From Stieleria mannarensis (lineage in GTDB: Bacteria > Planctomycetota > Planctomycetia > Pirellulales > Pirellulaceae), in the NCBI RefSeq assembly GCF_014154935.1, contig NZ_JACEHH010000004.1, positions 124,001 through 188,000 of the forward strand: 64,000 bases of DNA, in the 5' to 3' direction. Made by a program: the position numbers and the translations under genes. The notes beneath the pieces were generated by a model. It was not told the origin of the DNA. It saw only the letters and a list, made by a program, of their open reading frames with translations, and did no database searches. Positions 48,362-58,732 of the stretch are shown here, in pieces; within the stretch, counting starts at the first letter, position 1; each line of letters begins with the position of its first letter.

Positions 48362-51300
48362 TCAGTTATCGCCTAGCGTCGAGTTCATCTGATGCATCGC
48401 CGGTCGACCAAACGAGTTCCATTTTGACGTTGATGCGTTCGAGCGATCCGCGGAAGCTTGAAAACCTGCTTGGATGACCGAATTGCGCTGGACAGGTGTG
48501 CTGATCTGGTCCGTCGTCGAAGGCAGATGGCGAACGACCGCGACCGGTCGGGCAAGCTGGATCGATCCGCTGGTGCGACCGAGTTGCCCGAGATCGGGTT
48601 GAACACCACGCTCCCTCCTCAGCAGTGACTCAAATTCGCTGTCGACCGGCCCGCCGCTGGGTTCGATCGGTGGGGTGAGTGGCGCCGGAAGCAAAGAGTC
48701 GTCACGCCGTGGCGGGATCGGTTCAGGGATCACGCCCGGGCCAATTTGTTCCGGGTGCACCGGCCGATGTCGATAGCGATCGTACGGCGGATCTTGCATT
48801 TCCGGCGGGCGGCGGTCGTGGCGTTCGTAGTTATTGCCCGTCGGATCAGTCGCCGGATTGGCAAGCGTGTATCCGCGCGGATGATAGGGCGATGTCATCG
48901 TCTGTTCATGATAAAGATCCGGTCGGAAGTTGCGTGCCGATTTATTGCGGACATCTAAAAAGTCGTCAACTCGCTCGGAGGCCTGCCCGAAGACGAAGTC
49001 ACGCATCGCTTTCTGACGACCGCGAATGACGTGCTCGGACTCGATCAAGCTGAGATGATCCAGATCGACGACCTGCTGTGCCCAGCGCAGCCCCATCAGA
49101 TCGAACAGTGTCGGGTACAGGTTGGTTTGTCCAAAAATGACATTCTGCTGCAACGAAGAATCGTCACTGGGGGCCGGACGGAACACGACGCCGACGACCG
49201 GAATGTCTTCCAACAACGGAACGCCCTTGCTAGTACGCGAAACCTTAAGCGCAACTTGATAACGACTGATCTCACGGAGTTCAAAATTGCCGGTTTGGAC
49301 GGCGGTGTGGACAAAGTGTCGCCTGACGCGACCGATATGTTTTTCATCGGCCCGCACCGGTTCGCGAATGTTGGTCGTGTACATGTAATCAAAGTCGTAC
49401 ACGGCCGAGTCGCCATCGGGTTGCATGACCGGGCGGATTTGAAATCCGGTTCCGGTTTCCAGTTTGAAGATCGAGGGTTCCGGGACCAGACTTTGCAGTG
49501 CCGAGCCCGGCGTATTTTGCGGAGGTTGTGGCGGGACCAACCCCATGATGTGCTGATCCGTACTCATCGATTGGCCGGGAACAAGATTCTTGACGGTTGC
49601 CGGTTGGGTACTGCCCCCCATCATTTGAAACGCGGACAAAAACGTCGGGTCATTGATCAGTGCGCCGGTGTCTTCGACGAGTGCTTTCGCGGCGTCAAAG
49701 GCTTCTTTGATGGCGATCTGCCGTTTGGGAAGATCAAACTCCATCGTCGCCTGCGGGTCGACTTTGGCGAAGTCGCGGTTGTTGGTCAGGATGGTCGTGC
49801 GTTCGACCTGGCTGAGCGTAACCGGCAAGCCACGTGCGGCTTCGCGGATTCGCACGAAGGCCGGATCGTAGAACTGGATTTTGAAATCGTCTTCGAGTGC
49901 GATCGACAACCGCTTGAGGTATTGATCGATGACCGCGATGTGCGATCGTGTGCCCTCGACCAGTTCGATAAACTTATCTTCTTGCTCATCAATCATGTAG
50001 TTGAGCAACTTGCGATGGTCGAGGTCGACGCGTGTTTCTTTTTGTAGCTGTTCGACAAATTTTAGCCGTGCTGGGTACGATCGGGTATTCATCAGCGATC
50101 GATACGACGACGTTACCAGCCCGATGATCTTCTGTGAGTGCTGCGAACCCTCCAGTTCCTTCAGCAACAGGGTCAGTTGATGATATACACTGCTCACAAC
50201 GTCCGCCGCCGTGGACGGATCTTCAGCGGCGGCTTGGTACTTGAGGAACAATTGTTCGACTTCAAGCCACCGTGTGTAATCATCGTTGAGTGTTGCCACG
50301 GCGAGATCGTTGATCCGGTCGGTTTCCGAACTTGGATAGAGCCGGCGGTTTATTTCGTCCAGCGGCCCCGTCAGCGACCTTTTGACCTGCTCGACCTGTT
50401 GTCTGCCGGACTGCTTGGTCCAGGCTTCACTGCCCGCCGGGAGACTTTCGATAGCTGTTATCGCTTTCGAAAGTTCCATTCCCAATTCGTCGATCACTTG
50501 CCGCGCTGACTTGGTCAAAGACGTTCTGTTTTTTAAGTCGTTCAACTGCGGAAGGTATGATTGAAACGTTGGCAGTAACTCCTGACGCATCGTGTCAACG
50601 AACGCTTTTGCAACATCCTTATTGGTCTCGATTTCCGTGCTTGTGTAGTTGTCATCGAGTCCCGCAAATTCGTTCGAAGCAGCGCCCCAAATCTCACGCG
50701 CCTGCTCGACCATTTTTTGAAATAGTCTTGACATTTCAATTGCTTCCGCCACTGCCTCATGAATCTGCTCGGCAGTTGCAACGTTCTTTCGAAACGCGTC
50801 AACACGTTGTTCCTGGATCTCGGCTTGGAGTTGGAGGGATGCCTGGAATATCGGTTGAAAGAGTTCGAACTTGTATTCGTCCGTGTTCGATCGGTCCTCG
50901 ATCATTCCGCGTTCCATGACACGTTGTTTGAGTTCGATTTCGGCAACGAGCCTGGCTTTGAAGATCTGTGCCAAGCGGATGAACTCGCGTTGCATCGGGT
51001 TCATCGTGTCGGGGCTGGTGAATCCGGTGTCGAAGAAGGCGTTGACGTTGCGGAAGTGATAACGCTGCAGCGCGTTGCGATGGACGGCTTCGTAGATCTC
51101 CGCTTCTTTCTTGTAGTGATTGGTAACGGGTAGCCGCGAACGGTTCCAGAACGGGAAGTGCTTTTGCGACTTGTGCGGCCGCAACTCACTCGACCGACGG
51201 AAGTCGTATTCGGCGTCAGGCAAGTCGGACTTGGCCGATTCCAGGAACCGAGCGACAATCCGCTCGCGGACGTCGTTCTTAGCTAACGCCAAAATGAAAA

Positions 51301-53914
51301 GCGCCCGATTGAGGCTGATGGTATCCATCGCGTGCAAGGACAGCACCTTGTTCTCGGTAAACAAAAACTCCGAATTCATCTCGTAGAGTTCGTCGATGAA
51401 GTCGCGTCCGAAGAACGAGTAGAGGTAACGTCGGTCGCGATCGACTTGGTAATGCCCCTCGTGCTGACATTGCTCGGCAAGCATTGCGGCCTCGCTTTGA
51501 ATCGCTTTTCTGAGCAGATTCAACGATTGATTCACCAAAAATCGCGACAGGTCGACGTAGCTTTCGACATCTCCGACCACCTTCTCCATTTTGGCGCCGT
51601 CTTCCCCATTGACTTGCACGGTGAACACGCCGATCTTGATTTGACCGACCGGCGAGTCGATTTGGTTGATCATGGTGCGGATCTTGTTGATCCCCTTGAT
51701 CGGCCCGCGGATCTGGATCAACCCCTCGCCAATAACGCTGATCGAGCATTGGGTAACCGGATCGACCGAGTGCATGTCACCCGCGACATAGGTGTCCGGA
51801 TCCGTCTCCGCCGCTGTCACTTCGTTGCGGAACTGCTTTTGCTTGGCGCGTTCTTCCTCTGCTTGAGCCTGATTCCATTCGCTGCGAAGACTCAGTTCGC
51901 GTTCTCTGAGATTTGCGACGGACTGCTGCATGGCGGGAATGCGACCGGCGATTTCCGAGACGTCGCCGATCTGATTCAGCGATGCTTGGTTTTGCACCAC
52001 TCGATTATCCAGGATAGCGATCTGATTGATCAACACTGTCCGCTGTGCCACGACCGCGGGGTCGCTTGAGTCCGCGGGCAACGCATCGAGTTGTGTTTGC
52101 AGACTTGCCCGCTGAGCCTTGTCGGCGGTGATGGAATTGGTGAGTTGCTGATTATCGGCAACGATCTGCTGTGCCTGGGCGAGTTGCTGTTCGGCCGCAC
52201 GAGCTTGATCAGCGGCTTCGGACGCTTCACGTTCCTTCTGTCGTCGTCGGTCGGTTGCTGCGTCCGCATCCTCTCGTGCACTTTCGGCGCGTCGTTCGGC
52301 CTGGGTCACCGCGGCTTGGTTGAATGAACGAATGTTTCGATTGATGATTTGTGCGACACGATGAGCGTCACGATAGTAAAACAGTCGGGCGACACGGGTT
52401 TCGACGTAGTCGCCCGGATTGAAGCCTTCGTCGGGAATCGCTTGCTTCTTCGGCGGGGCGTAGGGCGGAAACTCCACGTGCTGGCCGAAATTGCGTTCGG
52501 CCGCAATGGTGAAGTGGACGACTTGGTTTTGACCGTTTCCGGCAGGGTTTCCGGCGCTGTCGGTAATGGTCTGTCCGCTTCCAAGCACCACCAGCTGGTA
52601 TTCCCCGGGGAGCAATTGATCGATCTCTAGTCGGAGCTTGTCGTTTCCGTCTCTCACCGGAGCGTCCACGGTGATGGACGTTCCAAACGAATTGGCGGAG
52701 TCTCTCGATCGGATTTGCATCGGTCGTGCGGTCACAACCCCCGGCAACGTCAAATCATTGCTGTCGAACGTCGCCACCAGGACCTTCTTCGTGCCTGTGC
52801 GATCAGGAACATCAATCACTTCGGCGTGCAACAGGCGCGGACCGATCGAGTCTTTTAGAATGTTGATCTGATGGGATTGCCCGACGCTATTGCCGCTACC
52901 GTCGAAGAAGACAACTTGCACGGTGTTGTTACCCTCTCGCGTCAACCCAACGTCCAAGAACGATGCAATGTCTTTACGTGACTGTGTTTGCCCATTAACT
53001 CGGGCCGCCATCTTTCCACCGGGAATCAACGGAGTTTTCGGAAGCGACACGCGGACGTCATCTGATCGCGTGACCCACAAACCGGTTCGGTCGGCGCGCG
53101 ACCTTGTTTCGGCACTTTCGACAACGGTGATCACCGGCGTATCGGCGAGCGGGTAGGACACGATAAACGTCGCCTTGGTCTCTGGGGCGGCGATGGGGTT
53201 CTTAACGGAATCGCTGATGTGGGATGAGCCATCTTCTGCGAATGAAACCTGATATTCGCCTTGAGCAAGGGGAGGATCGAACTCTAAAATCAACTTGCGA
53301 TCGCGATGCTCCTTCTTGGTGAAGCCGATCGGGTTGCTATAAGGATTCTGACCGGCGAGTTTTTGTTGCACGAGTAATCGGCTGGACGTGACCGTACTGA
53401 GATCCAGATCCGAATCCGCAAAGGTGAACTCCAACTTCTGACCAAACTCGATCGATTGAACGGTTCGAAGCACGGGACCGATGGTGTCAATCACGACGTT
53501 GATCGCGATAGGAAGCGATGGATTTCCGCCGGTCGGATGATAAGTGAATACAATCGGATAGTGACCTTCGACCAGTTCGACACCGTCCAAGTCGGCGAGA
53601 GAGACGATGGCCCTCTTTTCGTCGTCAAGATCAGCTTGCTTTTTGACAGCGGGCTGGTTCCCGATTTTGATCTCAAGCTTTCCCGTTTGATCGTCGGTTC
53701 CGCCGAACTCAATTTGGACCGCGGGTGCTGTCGGTTTTGCAACCGTGACTTGACCACTGGTGAAGCCCAGTGGCGTTTTCCCATCCGGCAGGAACGCGAT
53801 GACGCGAAGTTCCCCCGGGGCCGTCGTCTCCTCGGCGATCGAATAACCGACCAGGAACAGGACGGGAATCAGGAGCAGACCTGCCAAAGACAGTTGGGGC
53901 AGTTTGGCTTTCAT
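48362..53914 (-). CDS. Giant secretin-like outer-membrane protein with helical insertion
   Basis: An 1850-aa protein starting with a signal peptide at ATG 53914 (PQLSLAGLLLIPVLFLVGYS). Residues about 35-500 are Ig-like beta repeats; about 525-690 is a coiled coil (QAERRAESAREDADAA). At about 720-775, IQIRGPIKGINKIRTMINQI and SPVGQIKIGVFTVQVNG look like the last N-domain and the first strand of a secretin. The next roughly 700 residues are helical. Then about 1465-1620 follow secretin order: GTGFQIRPVMQPDGDSA, RRHFVHTAVQTGNFELREIS, GVPLLEDIPVVGVVFRP (compare VPLLGDIPxLGxLFR) and QQNVIFGQTNLYPTLFD. A Pro-rich tail ends it. A 700-aa insertion within a secretin domain is unusual. No GspE/F/G genes are nearby. 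Confidence 0.72.
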   Translation of the reverse strand: MKAKLPQLSLAGLLLIPVLFLVGYSIAEETTAPGELRVIAFLPDGKTPLGFTSGQVTVAKPTAPAVQIEFGGTDDQTGKLEIKIGNQPAVKKQADLDDEKRAIVSLADLDGVELVEGHYPIVFTYHPTGGNPSLPIAINVVIDTIGPVLRTVQSIEFGQKLEFTFADSDLDLSTVTSSRLLVQQKLAGQNPYSNPIGFTKKEHRDRKLILEFDPPLAQGEYQVSFAEDGSSHISDSVKNPIAAPETKATFIVSYPLADTPVITVVESAETRSRADRTGLWVTRSDDVRVSLPKTPLIPGGKMAARVNGQTQSRKDIASFLDVGLTREGNNTVQVVFFDGSGNSVGQSHQINILKDSIGPRLLHAEVIDVPDRTGTKKVLVATFDSNDLTLPGVVTARPMQIRSRDSANSFGTSITVDAPVRDGNDKLRLEIDQLLPGEYQLVVLGSGQTITDSAGNPAGNGQNQVVHFTIAAERNFGQHVEFPPYAPPKKQAIPDEGFNPGDYVETRVARLFYYRDAHRVAQIINRNIRSFNQAAVTQAERRAESAREDADAATDRRRQKEREASEAADQARAAEQQLAQAQQIVADNQQLTNSITADKAQRASLQTQLDALPADSSDPAVVAQRTVLINQIAILDNRVVQNQASLNQIGDVSEIAGRIPAMQQSVANLRERELSLRSEWNQAQAEEERAKQKQFRNEVTAAETDPDTYVAGDMHSVDPVTQCSISVIGEGLIQIRGPIKGINKIRTMINQIDSPVGQIKIGVFTVQVNGEDGAKMEKVVGDVESYVDLSRFLVNQSLNLLRKAIQSEAAMLAEQCQHEGHYQVDRDRRYLYSFFGRDFIDELYEMNSEFLFTENKVLSLHAMDTISLNRALFILALAKNDVRERIVARFLESAKSDLPDAEYDFRRSSELRPHKSQKHFPFWNRSRLPVTNHYKKEAEIYEAVHRNALQRYHFRNVNAFFDTGFTSPDTMNPMQREFIRLAQIFKARLVAEIELKQRVMERGMIEDRSNTDEYKFELFQPIFQASLQLQAEIQEQRVDAFRKNVATAEQIHEAVAEAIEMSRLFQKMVEQAREIWGAASNEFAGLDDNYTSTEIETNKDVAKAFVDTMRQELLPTFQSYLPQLNDLKNRTSLTKSARQVIDELGMELSKAITAIESLPAGSEAWTKQSGRQQVEQVKRSLTGPLDEINRRLYPSSETDRINDLAVATLNDDYTRWLEVEQLFLKYQAAAEDPSTAADVVSSVYHQLTLLLKELEGSQHSQKIIGLVTSSYRSLMNTRSYPARLKFVEQLQKETRVDLDHRKLLNYMIDEQEDKFIELVEGTRSHIAVIDQYLKRLSIALEDDFKIQFYDPAFVRIREAARGLPVTLSQVERTTILTNNRDFAKVDPQATMEFDLPKRQIAIKEAFDAAKALVEDTGALINDPTFLSAFQMMGGSTQPATVKNLVPGQSMSTDQHIMGLVPPQPPQNTPGSALQSLVPEPSIFKLETGTGFQIRPVMQPDGDSAVYDFDYMYTTNIREPVRADEKHIGRVRRHFVHTAVQTGNFELREISRYQVALKVSRTSKGVPLLEDIPVVGVVFRPAPSDDSSLQQNVIFGQTNLYPTLFDLMGLRWAQQVVDLDHLSLIESEHVIRGRQKAMRDFVFGQASERVDDFLDVRNKSARNFRPDLYHEQTMTSPYHPRGYTLANPATDPTGNNYERHDRRPPEMQDPPYDRYRHRPVHPEQIGPGVIPEPIPPRRDDSLLPAPLTPPIEPSGGPVDSEFESLLRRERGVQPDLGQLGRTSGSIQLARPVAVVRHLPSTTDQISTPVQRNSVIQAGFQASADRSNASTSKWNSFGRPAMHQMNSTLGDN

Positions 53915-53980
53915 CGTTGTTCGGTCCAAAGATATTGGATGCGAAATTCGTTGTGGGGATTTGGAATCAATCGAAGGCGG

Positions 53981-54775
53981 CTATCGGTTTGTTCTCACAA
54001 ACGGGATTTCCTGACGCTCCGCTTTGGTTGCCGCACGCTCGATCACGCTTTCGTATTCCTGTTGGGGACGCTGTTCACTCAGGCTTTTCAGGTAGGTGAC
54101 CCCGGGGATCAAGCTGGAGAGCGTCTTGATGCTGTCGGCCCCCGTCACCGCAATTTCGCCGACTGCGGTCTTTGCCCCTTGAACCAAATCCGCCCCCCCG
54201 GACGCAGTTTCCTTGACCGAATTGACCAACGGAGAGTTCCGCATCGTCTCCGAGACATGCTCTCGAAGATTCACATGAGCGTCGCGGACGCTTCGAACCA
54301 TCCCTTTTCCCGAATGGTGTTTCACGATGGCGACGCAGGGGTCGTGGGGAAATCCTCGAAACTGGATTTCAACCCTGCGGTCGGTGTACACGTAGGTGAT
54401 CGATGCTTTCGTGTACGCGATTCGGGGAGCACCCGGTGGCAGGACGGCGTTGATATACATCCGCTCGCCAGTCTTTGGATGACTGGCAACGACCATGGTC
54501 GGTCCACCCTGAAGTATCGGCCCTTGGAAGACCTTGTCACCGCTGTAGTAATAACGATGAACATGCACCTTCGGTGGAATGTCGATCTGTTGACCGCCCT
54601 CGATCGCTTCGAGCACCACCGCGGGCAGGCCTCGTTCGTGCTTGCCGGGATCAAGAATCACCAAGTCATTCAGGCCGGCTTCGGTCGTTTCTTGGGCACC
54701 GATGACCGGTGATAGCATCAAACATAGCCACCCCACGGCCAACCTTGAGGGCCATGTTGGTCCCAATCGCGCCAT
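53981..54775 (-). CDS. Secreted protein upstream of the secretin-like gene
   Basis: A 264-aa protein with signal peptide (LAVGWLCLMLSPVIGAQ). A beta-rich first half (VVLEAIEGGQQIDIPPKVHV, TMVVASHPKTGERMYINAVL) precedes an amphipathic helical second half (VNSVKETASGGADLVQGAKT). No domain recognised. It ends 67 bp before the secretin-like gene on the same strand, so it may be a partner or pilot protein; this is inference from position only. GGAAG lies about 9 bp before the ATG. Confidence 0.65.
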   Translation of the reverse strand: MARLGPTWPSRLAVGWLCLMLSPVIGAQETTEAGLNDLVILDPGKHERGLPAVVLEAIEGGQQIDIPPKVHVHRYYYSGDKVFQGPILQGGPTMVVASHPKTGERMYINAVLPPGAPRIAYTKASITYVYTDRRVEIQFRGFPHDPCVAIVKHHSGKGMVRSVRDAHVNLREHVSETMRNSPLVNSVKETASGGADLVQGAKTAVGEIAVTGADSIKTLSSLIPGVTYLKSLSEQRPQQEYESVIERAATKAERQEIPFVRTNR

Positions 54776-54873
54776 TGCATTGCTTCCCTGCTAAGAGGAG
54801 CAATCGACCGGTAAGGCGGCTAAGGTGTCGTCAGGTCGATTGCGGATCGTTGACAGAATCGTCACTACCCGCG

Positions 54874-55578
54874 TTATCGGTCTCTGCGGTGCCCTAGCTC
54901 TACCTCAAGATGGGTAATCAAATCGAAATAATTGGCAAGCTTTAACACGGCATCGCCGCTCATGGGAGCCGCCTGAAGTTCGACCGTTTGTTCACCGTTC
55001 CGCGAGAGCCAAAAGGTGTGCTCGCCCTGCCAGACCATGACGGCGTCGGCCGGAAGACGTGTGACCTGATTCGGGCTTGCCGTGACGGTCGATCCCACGG
55101 CCGTCACTGGCGAAGTCACCGACCGATCCCGATCATTCAGCATCGCGTTGTGCGACACATAGGCCCGCATCTTAACCACTACATTACTGCCGATCAGACC
55201 ACCATCGCCTCCGCTATGGCGAATGCTGCCGGTCGCCAGCAATGGCTCGCCGTCCCTCTGCAGCGCCAAACCCACGCGATCGAGTGTCAAGGGGCCGACG
55301 GTTAGCGAGACCTCGCGAAAATGAAACGGGCGAAAACCACTTCGGGGGCGCGTCGGATCCGTCGCTGCCACCGCAATCGCTGATTTGCGAGCGATGTCGG
55401 GAGCCGTAAACGGAAACGAGTTATGCTGGTAGTTGTGACCGGGAATGCAACACTGCGTATTGACACGCTGTCGATTTAAAAAAAAGTCGCCTGCGGATGT
55501 TGAACCGATCGCGCCCAAACTGGTCGCCGCGACCAATGCCAGCTGCCCAGCTCCTGTCTGTCGTCTCGATCGTGACAT
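54874..55578 (-). CDS. Secreted protein of unknown function
   Basis: A 234-aa protein with a basic N-terminus and hydrophobic stretch (LALVAATSLGAIGSTSAG) and a mature beta-rich part (SLTVGPLTLDRVGLALQRDG, LIGSNVVVKMRAYVSHNAML, PADAVMVWQGEHTFWLSRNG). No domain recognised. It is the first gene of the possible three-gene set that ends with the secretin-like protein, separated from the next by 98 bp. The 199-bp AT-rich divergent gap upstream (55579-55777) probably contains promoters. Confidence 0.6.
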   Translation of the reverse strand: MSRSRRQTGAGQLALVAATSLGAIGSTSAGDFFLNRQRVNTQCCIPGHNYQHNSFPFTAPDIARKSAIAVAATDPTRPRSGFRPFHFREVSLTVGPLTLDRVGLALQRDGEPLLATGSIRHSGGDGGLIGSNVVVKMRAYVSHNAMLNDRDRSVTSPVTAVGSTVTASPNQVTRLPADAVMVWQGEHTFWLSRNGEQTVELQAAPMSGDAVLKLANYFDLITHLEVELGHRRDR

Positions 55579-55777
55579 GGTAAATTGCTTTGATTGGCTG
55601 AAATATGTCCTTGTTCAATAATTCGGCAGTCATATTCGTGGCGAAATAGCGCAATTTTCAAGGATTGTTGGATTGTTTGGCGTGCAGATCACCGACGTTA
55701 TCTGCGCTGTTGTTTCCCAATGTTTCACGAGCCGCAATCAAGGTCGTCCGCCAAGGAGATACGTAACAACGGAATCA

Positions 55778-57076
55778 ATGATGTTATCGCAGAACACCAG
55801 AGGATTTGACCGAAGACGCCTGCTCGCAATGCTCTTCGCAGGGACAGCTTGCAAGATCGTGTCCGGCACCGAAACAGACGCGCCCAAGCACATCCTGCTA
55901 CGGTCGTCGTGGCAGACGGTCAACATCGGCGATATCGCGCACACGCCTGGTGTCTTGCGGATCCTGGAACGCCATCTTCCCGACGTGAAAGTCACGTTGT
56001 GGCCGAGCAAGGTCGACAATGGCGTTGAAGAGTTGCTTCGGACACGATTCCCGAAACTACGAATCGCCAAGGGGGCTGATGAATTAAGGGTCGCTTTCGA
56101 CGAGTGTGATTTTCTGCTGCACGGATCGGGTGCGTCGCTGGTCGCCCAGCGCGATGTCGTGCGTTGGGCGGAAGCGACCGGTAAGCCGTACGGCATCTAC
56201 GGGATCACGCTGCCGCCGAAGAAATCCAGTTCAACAACCGCGACCTCGGCGGAGGCGATGGCCGAGACGATCCGCGTGCTCGGCGGCGCGTCGTTCGTGT
56301 TTTTTCGCGATTCTCACTCGCTGGCACTGGCCAAAGAGAAGGGTTGCACGGCGCCGATCATGCAGTTCGGCCCCGACGGTGCGTTCGGGTGCGACTTGCG
56401 CGACGACGAGAGAGCGAATGCGTTTCTGGAAAAACACGGCTTGGAAACCGGCAAATTCCTGTGCTGCATCCCCCGGCTACGTTACACGCCCTATTGGTTG
56501 ATCAAAGATCGGCCGTTTGATCCGGTCAAGCACGCCCGTAACGAGGAGATGAAGGAACACGATCACGCGCAATTGCGTGCGGCGATCATCGAGATCGCCA
56601 GGACGACTGATTTGAAGGTGTTACTGTGTCCGGAAGACCAGACACAGATGCAGGTTGGCAAAGAAGTGATCCTGAATCACTTGCCGGCCGATGTCCGCGA
56701 CCGCGTGGTTTGGCGGCCGAACTATTGGCTGACCGGTGAAGCGATCAGTGTTTACATCCGCAGCGCGGGGTTGTTCGGCAACGAAATGCACTCGCCGATC
56801 ATGTGCATCGGCCACGGCGTCCCCGCAATCGTCTGTCGCTGGGCCGAACAGACGTCCAAGGGGTATATGTGGGAGGACATCGGTTTAGGCGACTGGCTAT
56901 TCAACCTGGACAACCCTGCCGACGTACCGAAAATCGCCCCGGCAATACTGGAAATGGCCCGCAACCCGGCGGCAGCGAAACAAACCGCATTAGCCGCGAA
57001 AAAACGAGTCGAACGCGATCAAGCCGAAACCATGGCGGTGCTGAGAGACGCACTCACATACGGTCCAGCGTTTTGA
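55778..57076 (+). CDS. Polysaccharide pyruvyl transferase-family protein
   Basis: A 432-aa protein. After a basic/hydrophobic N-terminus ([15 protein letters not shown], possible Tat-like or membrane anchor), it follows the family order: [20 protein letters not shown] at the start of the first Rossmann half, [12 protein letters not shown] and GIYGITLPP in the middle, and [20 protein letters not shown] plus the final segment [20 protein letters not shown]. Members transfer ketal pyruvate to sugars of cell-surface glycans. AAGGAG lies about 20 bp before the chosen ATG, further than ideal, so the start is uncertain. It converges with the sulfatase gene, 11 bp apart. Confidence 0.8.
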   Translation: MMLSQNTRGFDRRRLLAMLFAGTACKIVSGTETDAPKHILLRSSWQTVNIGDIAHTPGVLRILERHLPDVKVTLWPSKVDNGVEELLRTRFPKLRIAKGADELRVAFDECDFLLHGSGASLVAQRDVVRWAEATGKPYGIYGITLPPKKSSSTTATSAEAMAETIRVLGGASFVFFRDSHSLALAKEKGCTAPIMQFGPDGAFGCDLRDDERANAFLEKHGLETGKFLCCIPRLRYTPYWLIKDRPFDPVKHARNEEMKEHDHAQLRAAIIEIARTTDLKVLLCPEDQTQMQVGKEVILNHLPADVRDRVVWRPNYWLTGEAISVYIRSAGLFGNEMHSPIMCIGHGVPAIVCRWAEQTSKGYMWEDIGLGDWLFNLDNPADVPKIAPAILEMARNPAAAKQTALAAKKRVERDQAETMAVLRDALTYGPAF

Positions 57077-57087
57077 GTTGCGTTAGC

Positions 57088-58482
57088 CTACTCGTCTGCT
57101 GTCGCTTCGCCACGCTTTCGATCCCGCTCGACCGCCTGGGTCCAGGATTCCAGCGACTGGTTCATCCGCTGGACTCGCTCGGGATGTTCGCCCGCCAGGT
57201 CACGTGATTCGCTGGGGTCGGATGACAGATCGTACAGCGCCGGCGGAAGCGTCGAGTCGTTCTTGGGAACGTTGCGGGTCACGAAGGGCCGCACGAGTTT
57301 CCAATCGCCCTCGCGGATCGCGGCGTTGTGCGAATAGCGTGGCCGGGTACGGTTCCATTGCCAAAAACGTTGCTCGGGTAGCTCTGTGTCGCCGGCCTTT
57401 CCCGTTAGCAGCCCCATCAATGAAACGCCGTCCAGTTCAAGCGTCTCGGGCAGGTCGAAACCGCACAATTCCATCAGCGTCGGCAGCACGTCGGTGAAGT
57501 GAACGGTTTCGCTCCGCTGCTTGGGAGTCAACTTGCCGGGCCAATTCACCAAAAACGGCACCCGCACCCCGCCGTCATAAACCGTGTACTTGGTGCCACG
57601 AAGATCGTGATTGAATCGTCGCCCAACGATCGGATCCGGCCCGTTATCGCTGGCAAACACCACGATCGTCCGCTCGCGAATCCCTAGCCGATCCAGTTCT
57701 GCCAACAACTCGCCGATCCCCTGGTCCATGATCTCGATCATCGCGTACACCGTCGCGGTCTGCTCATCGAGTCCTCGCTGAACGTAAGGTTCAATCCACT
57801 CGGCCGGGGCCTCGATCGGGCGGTGCGGTGCATAGTGTGCCAGGTGCAAAAAGAATGGTTCGTCCCGATGCCGCCGCACATATTCGAGCGCACGGGCGGA
57901 AAGATCGGTCGTCAGGTATTGATCCTTCGCCGCGACCGTTTGACCCGCCACTTGCAAGCGATAATCGTTGTAATGGCGGACGTCGGTGTGATTGAGAAAG
58001 CCTTCGAATTCGTCAAAACCATGGTCGGTCGGTTCATGCCCTTGACCATTGCCGCAATGCCATTTGCCGATCAGCCCGGTCGTGTAACCGTGGTCCCGCA
58101 ACAGTTCTGCGATCGTCGTCTCATCGCGTCTGAGCCGGGTTAGCGATGGATAGGTCAGTTGGTTCAACGTCACCACGCCGGTGCGATGCGGGTAGCGACC
58201 GGTCAGGATCGACGCCCGCGCAGGCGCGCACACCGGGGCGGCCGAGTAAGCCTGTGAAAACCAGACGCTTTCGTTTTTCAGCCGATCCAGATTGGGCGTC
58301 CGGCTGCGGCCGCCGTTCAGGCTGGAGAGGTCTCCCAGGGCCATGTCGTCGGCCAGAATCAAGATCACGTTGGGCGACGAATCGGTGTTCGAACGTGGCG
58401 TCGGCGGCTCGCCGGCGGCGTGGGAAAGCAGCAAGCCCGACGCAAAAAACAGCACCAGCACGAGTATCCATTTGTCATTCAT
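57088..58482 (-). CDS. Secreted type I sulfatase
   Basis: A 464-aa enzyme with signal peptide (WILVLVLFFASGLLLSHAAG). The sulfatase signature CAPARASILTGRY holds the Cys converted to formylglycine. VILILADDMALGDLSS (metal site), GLIGKWHCGNG and FASDNGPDP complete the active site. It removes sulfate from sulfated glycans; marine planctomycetes encode many. The chosen ATG (58482) gives the signal peptide; a TTG is 12 bp upstream. A 250-bp divergent gap upstream holds the third repeat copy. No anaerobic maturase is in this window. Confidence 0.92.
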   Translation of the reverse strand: MNDKWILVLVLFFASGLLLSHAAGEPPTPRSNTDSSPNVILILADDMALGDLSSLNGGRSRTPNLDRLKNESVWFSQAYSAAPVCAPARASILTGRYPHRTGVVTLNQLTYPSLTRLRRDETTIAELLRDHGYTTGLIGKWHCGNGQGHEPTDHGFDEFEGFLNHTDVRHYNDYRLQVAGQTVAAKDQYLTTDLSARALEYVRRHRDEPFFLHLAHYAPHRPIEAPAEWIEPYVQRGLDEQTATVYAMIEIMDQGIGELLAELDRLGIRERTIVVFASDNGPDPIVGRRFNHDLRGTKYTVYDGGVRVPFLVNWPGKLTPKQRSETVHFTDVLPTLMELCGFDLPETLELDGVSLMGLLTGKAGDTELPEQRFWQWNRTRPRYSHNAAIREGDWKLVRPFVTRNVPKNDSTLPPALYDLSSDPSESRDLAGEHPERVQRMNQSLESWTQAVERDRKRGEATADE

Positions 58483-58578
58483 CAGCAAAGCCAACCCTCA
58501 AGCAATTAATTCGGTGTTCATGTGATTTGGCTTCTGAAATATAACGCGATGAGCCCTCGTGAGTTCCGGTCAGGTATC

Positions 58579-58637
58579 GCTAGCTTCGCCAGAAGATGGA
58601 TCCCCGCCATTTTCCACGCCCTGGTGAGGGTCGCGAG
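58579..58637. repeat. Dispersed palindromic repeat, copy 3 of 3
   Basis: Contains gctagcttcgccagaagatg and tttccacgccctggtgaggg, matching the other two copies. It lies in the divergent promoter region between the sulfatase and the 1367-aa protein. Confidence 0.72.
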
Positions 58638-58732
58638 GTAAAACGACGCTGTCCAGGCGGTGACGGGCTACAATACCGGCGGAATTTCAACGGAGCCGAA
58701 TGGCTCGTCATCCTTTGGCTCGACCGTGATTA

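Noticed and set aside
49031-50047. 338-codon plus-strand frame within the secretin-like gene
   Set aside because: Antisense to a protein with secretin-like motifs; no signal or domain in the product.
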